A stretch of 9,027 nucleotides of DNA from contig CAZOTZ010000065.1 in the NCBI GenBank assembly GCA_964582875.1, positions 1-9,027 of the forward strand, given 5' to 3'. Positions within the stretch are counted from its first letter, which is position 1. Each line of letters opens with the position of its first letter. Both the position numbers and the translations under genes were made by a program. Shown piece after piece: positions 6,719 through 9,027 of the stretch. Under the pieces are notes generated by a model. It was not told where the DNA came from. It saw only the letters and a list, made by a program, of their open reading frames with translations, and did not search any database. The DNA is from JAADDV01 sp964582875. Lineage in GTDB: Bacteria; Aquificota; Aquificia; Aquificales; Hydrogenothermaceae.

Positions 6719-7647
6719 ACCGGAACTTTTACCTGGTCTATAAGTGATTTTATAAATTCTTCCTTGTTAATCCCTTCTATCTCCTCTTTTATCTGAACTC
6801 TATGGGGAACTGTATAAGGAATAAGTTCTTTTATATCTTCTGGGATAACGTAATCTCTACCTTTAAAAAAGGCTTTTGTTTTAGCTGTTCTTAAAACAGC
6901 TAAATTTCCCCTTATTGAAAGACCAGTATAAAAGTACCTGCTTTTTCTTGTTAAATCAGAGATATCAAGGATGTAGTCTATAACCTTGTCTGATACGTAT
7001 ATATTCTTATCTATCCAGTTTTGTATCTCTAAAGCTTCTTCTTTTGTTAAAACAGGTTTCAATGAGTAAAGTTCCTCTCTTTTGCTTCCACCTTTCAGTA
7101 TCTCTTTTTCAGCTTCCCTTGTAGGATATCCAATGCTTATTTTCATAATAAACCTGTCAAGCTGTGATTCTGGGAGAGGAAAAGTACCGTACTGTTCTAA
7201 AGGGTTCTGGGTTGCAATAACAAAAAAAGGTTTTGGAAGTTTATAAGTTTCCCCTTCTGCTGTTACCTGTTTTTCCCCCATCGCCTCAAGAAGGGCTGAT
7301 TGGGTTTTCGGTGTTGCTCTGTTCAATTCATCAACAAGAACAATATTGTTGAATATAGGTCCCGGGTGGAACTCAAATTTTCCTGTGGATTTGTTGTAAA
7401 CAGAAACTCCTGTTATATCTGTTGGAAGTAAATCACTTGTGCACTGTACCCTCCCAAATTCAAGTCCAAGGGTTTTTGCTATTCCTATAGCAAGTGTTGT
7501 TTTCCCAAGTCCTGGTAAATCTTCTATAAGGAGGTGTCCTTTTGAAAAAAATGCAATAAGAGAAAGCTCAAGGGATTTTTCTTTTCCCTGTAAAAAGTAA
7601 GAAAGAACGTTTATTATCTCTTTTATTTTTGAATGGTACTGTCTCAC
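6715..7647 (-). CDS. moxR: MoxR-family AAA+ ATPase
   Basis: This 310-residue AAA+ ATPase has the MoxR pattern throughout. Walker A is EDLPGLGKTT (42-51). Walker B is NIVLVDELNRATPKTQSALL (101-120, Asp106/Glu107). Sensor 1 lies in ATQNPLEQYGTFPLPESQLD (145-164, Asn148), followed by Arg165, and a C-terminal lid contains LSIRGNLAVL (243-252, Arg246). MoxR ATPases act as chaperone-like remodelling machines, often on vWA or DUF58 partners, and here the DUF58 gene overlaps by 4 nt. The likely role is maturation or control of the neighbouring membrane transglutaminase or its targets; that is inference from context. The start is GTG, preceded by GGGGGAG that overlaps the panC stop; spacing is short at 3 nt. 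The frame has a stop three codons upstream (the panC TAG), so no earlier start exists beyond the unlikely ATT. Length is normal for the family. Confidence 0.96.
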   Translation of the reverse strand: MRQYHSKIKEIINVLSYFLQGKEKSLELSLIAFFSKGHLLIEDLPGLGKTTLAIGIAKTLGLEFGRVQCTSDLLPTDITGVSVYNKSTGKFEFHPGPIFNNIVLVDELNRATPKTQSALLEAMGEKQVTAEGETYKLPKPFFVIATQNPLEQYGTFPLPESQLDRFIMKISIGYPTREAEKEILKGGSKREELYSLKPVLTKEEALEIQNWIDKNIYVSDKVIDYILDISDLTRKSRYFYTGLSIRGNLAVLRTAKTKAFFKGRDYVIPEDIKELIPYTVPHRVQIKEEIEGINKEEFIKSLIDQVKVPV

Positions 7648-7650
7648 AAT

Positions 7651-7657
7651 CTCCCCC
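7651..7657 (-). promoter_or_regulatory. Ribosome binding site for moxR overlapping the panC stop
   Basis: GGGGGAG on the minus strand begins with the last base of the panC TAG and ends three bases before the moxR GTG. The overlap implies that ribosomes finishing panC affect moxR initiation. Confidence 0.6.
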
Positions 7658-8496
7658 TAAAGCTGAATATTGTCTATCAATCTTGTATCCCCCACAAAAA
7701 CAGCAAGGGCTATAATATCCCCTTTTTCAACTATTTTTTTTGGTTTTAATGTTTCAGGGTGAACTATTTCAATATACTGGATTTCCCTGACGTGGGGAAA
7801 AGAGAGAATAACCTCCTGCATCTTTTCCTTTATCTTTTCAGGGTTTTTTTCTCCCTTTTCAAAAAGCTCTTTTGCTAAAAAAAGAGCTTTACTTAGAGAT
7901 AAAGCTGATTTTCTTTCCTCAGGTGTTAGATATTTATTCCTTGAGGATAATGCAAGACCATCTTTCTCCCTTATTAAAGGACAACCAATAACTTCAACAT
8001 CCATATTTAAATCTTTAACCATTTTTTGGATAACTTTAAACTGCTGGTAGTCTTTTTTACCGAAATACGCTCTATCTGGCTGGACAATATTAAATAGCTT
8101 CATGACAACAGTTGTCACACCTTTAAAATGTCCTTCTCTAAATGCCCCGCAAAGTCCCTCTGTAAGACCTTTAACTTCAACGTACGTTGAATACCCTTCC
8201 GGGTACATCTCTTCTTTATCAGGGAAAAAAACAAAATCAACACCTTCTTTTTTACATATCTCTAAATCCCTTTCTATATCCCTTGGATATTTATCAAGGT
8301 CTTCGTTTTTACCAAACTGAATAGGATTTACAAAAATGCTAACCACGACTGTATCATTATCATTTTTAGCACATCTAATAAGAGAAATATGACCTTCGTG
8401 TAAGTATCCCATTGTAGGTACAAAGCCTACACTTTTACCTTTTCTTTTTTCTTCTTTTATCAGTTTTTTCATCTCTTTAATAGATGTGATTAGCAT
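7657..8496 (-). CDS. panC: Pantothenate synthetase (pantoate--beta-alanine ligase)
   Basis: This enzyme joins pantoate and beta-alanine using ATP, through a pantoyl-adenylate intermediate, to make pantothenate (vitamin B5) for coenzyme A. The 279 residues are the usual bacterial length and the family signatures are complete. These are FVPTMGYLHEGHISLI (25-40, the HIGH-like nucleotide motif with His33 and His36), VSIFVNPIQFGKNEDLDKYPR (52-72), AYFGKKDYQQ (143-152) and REKDGLALSSRN (176-187, the KMSKS-like loop). The protein is soluble and cytoplasmic. The ATG start has GAGGGG about 8 nt upstream. It heads the moxR-DUF58-transglutaminase operon with a 9-nt gap to moxR. The functional link to those genes is unclear, and shared transcription may simply be convenience. 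The other pan genes are not in this window. Confidence 0.98.
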   Translation of the reverse strand: MLITSIKEMKKLIKEEKRKGKSVGFVPTMGYLHEGHISLIRCAKNDNDTVVVSIFVNPIQFGKNEDLDKYPRDIERDLEICKKEGVDFVFFPDKEEMYPEGYSTYVEVKGLTEGLCGAFREGHFKGVTTVVMKLFNIVQPDRAYFGKKDYQQFKVIQKMVKDLNMDVEVIGCPLIREKDGLALSSRNKYLTPEERKSALSLSKALFLAKELFEKGEKNPEKIKEKMQEVILSFPHVREIQYIEIVHPETLKPKKIVEKGDIIALAVFVGDTRLIDNIQL

Positions 8497-8565
8497 TTAT
8501 TAAGCCCCTCAAAAGTTTTATAATTATCAAACACTGAAAAATTATACAAAATAAGAGGATAATCA
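8497..8565. promoter_or_regulatory. Divergent promoter region between panC and the plus-strand small genes
   Basis: This 69-nt gap must hold the start signals for genes on both sides. The plus strand has TATAAT at 8519-8524. The minus strand has TATAAT at 8546-8541. Neither has a good -35: for panC, TTAACA lies upstream but about 20 nt away, and for the plus gene only TTTATT sits at the proper distance. If both -10 boxes are used, the transcription starts lie only a few bases apart and the two transcripts overlap at their 5' ends. The sequence is AT-rich, so each box alone could be chance. Confidence 0.4.
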
Positions 8566-8805
8566 ATGTTAACAAAGATTATATGGGAAGCTTTTTCTAT
8601 AGCCTTATTGCTTTACGGTCTTTATCTTGTTTATGTTTTCCTATGGTTTTCTGAAGTAAGGATTTTTAACTGGGATATTTTTACGGCAAAACTTATTTCT
8701 GGAAGTATTATTGGCATAATACTTGTAATATCTTCTTATAAGTGGTTCAAGAAGAAAAGAGAAGAATTAAAGAAACTAAAAGAAGGGGAAGGTGAGGAAC
8801 AATGA
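8566..8805 (+). CDS. Small protein with two predicted membrane helices, function unknown
   Basis: I do not recognise a family for this 79-residue protein. It has two hydrophobic segments (about 5-30 and 43-59) separated by a short loop (SEVRIFNWDIFT), then a strongly charged tail rich in Lys and Glu (KWFKKKREELKKLKEGEGEE). By the positive-inside rule the tail is probably cytoplasmic, giving a small hairpin membrane protein. The ATG is preceded by AAGAGGA with a 6-nt spacer, and the gene is divergent from panC. Its stop overlaps the start of the next gene (ATGA), so the two are co-translated. The reading frame, ribosome binding site and membrane pattern make it a real gene. Function could be an anchor or accessory subunit for the downstream partner. 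Confidence 0.8.
   Translation: MLTKIIWEAFSIALLLYGLYLVYVFLWFSEVRIFNWDIFTAKLISGSIIGIILVISSYKWFKKKREELKKLKEGEGEEQ
8791..8797 (+). promoter_or_regulatory. Ribosome binding site for the last gene, inside the preceding gene
   Basis: GGTGAGG lies in the final codons of the small membrane protein gene. It gives 4 nt spacing to the ATG at 8802 and 7 nt to the ATG at 8805, so it supports re-initiation at one of the two and slightly favours the second. Confidence 0.55.
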
Positions 8806-9027
8806 TGATAAGAATAGACACAGGACTTTACATTAATGTTGACAATATTGTAGCTATTGAGCTTCAGGTACCAAACACAGACCTTTACAAAGATAACTAC
8901 AAATGGGCTTTTTATACAAACAGCCCCCAGGAACATGTATTCTTCAGTAAGGTTTTTGAAACAAAAGAAGAGGCTCTTGAATGGTTTGATGAAACCATGG
9001 GAAGGTTTCTTGTTGATAGGGGAGGTA
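8802..9027 (+). CDS. Hypothetical protein, 3' end cut by the window edge
   Basis: At least 75 codons are open to the window end. The product begins MMIRIDTGLYINVDNIVAIE and continues with a stretch of aromatic and acidic residues (KWAFYTNSP, VFFSKVFETKEEALEWFDET). It looks like a small soluble alpha/beta fold with no signal peptide or membrane segment. The N-terminal YINVDNIVAIE pattern recalls small beta-rich proteins of the FlbD/YlzI sort, but the similarity is too weak to name a family. Two consecutive ATG codons (8802 and 8805) are possible starts. GGTGAGG (8791-8797) lies 4 nt before the first and 7 nt before the second, so the second may be preferred. The first overlaps the stop of the preceding membrane protein gene, which argues for an operon and perhaps a complex. 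Confidence 0.75.
   Translation, partial: MMIRIDTGLYINVDNIVAIELQVPNTDLYKDNYKWAFYTNSPQEHVFFSKVFETKEEALEWFDETMGRFLVDRGG

Noticed and set aside
7648..7659. PanC and MoxR share a reading frame separated by one TAG and three codons, suggesting a readthrough fusion
   Set aside because: moxR has its own ribosome binding site and GTG start, both proteins end and begin at normal family boundaries, and sharing a frame has a one-in-three chance.
8736..8936. Minus-strand open frame of 66 codons at the right end
   Set aside because: It runs antisense across the junction of two plus-strand genes with good starts and a ribosome binding site, and its product is a Ser/Phe-rich shadow of their codons.
1..9027. 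CRISPR arrays, tRNA or rRNA genes, insertion sequences, phage or defence genes
   Set aside because: No spaced direct repeats, no cloverleaf-like sequences, no transposase or recombinase motifs and no composition break were seen; nearly all of the window is occupied by the coding regions listed.

Overview
The window looks like the chromosome of a member of the Aquificota, probably the Hydrogenothermaceae (Persephonella or Sulfurihydrogenibium type). The main evidence is a leucyl-tRNA synthetase gene that stops just before the KMSKS region. That is the alpha half of the two-subunit LeuRS known from Aquifex and its relatives. The DNA is AT-rich and the proteins are rich in Lys, Glu and Ile, which fits a low-GC thermophile of this phylum. 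The genus is an inference.

Six complete genes lie on the minus strand and are read from right to left. panC (pantothenate synthetase) is followed 9 nt later by a moxR-type AAA+ ATPase gene. This overlaps a DUF58 gene by 4 nt, which in turn overlaps a TgpA-like membrane transglutaminase gene by 20 nt. These four are almost certainly one operon. MoxR, DUF58 and the transglutaminase form a known conserved envelope-associated trio, while panC appears to be a metabolic passenger at the front. After a 55-nt gap comes a 639-residue signalling protein, and after a further 122-nt gap comes the leuS alpha-subunit gene. That gene ends against a perfect hairpin at the left edge of the window.

On the right, a 69-nt divergent region separates panC from two plus-strand genes of unknown function. 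One encodes a 79-residue protein with two predicted membrane helices. The other is a soluble-looking reading frame, cut by the window end, whose start overlaps the first gene's stop (ATGA). At the far left, a short plus-strand reading frame ending at 46 may be the tail of a gene convergent with leuS.

The most unusual object is the signalling protein at 2031-3950. Its N-terminus resembles a ribbon-helix-helix DNA-binding domain. This is followed by a PAS domain, a GGDEF domain whose signature has decayed to GDDLF, and an EAL domain lacking several catalytic residues. Read together, this suggests a one-component DNA-binding protein that senses a PAS ligand and/or c-di-GMP rather than an enzyme that makes or degrades c-di-GMP. 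This is a prediction from motifs only. The rest of the window is largely ordinary, apart from a GC-rich hairpin with a T-tract on the unexpected strand in the gap between the signalling gene and leuS.
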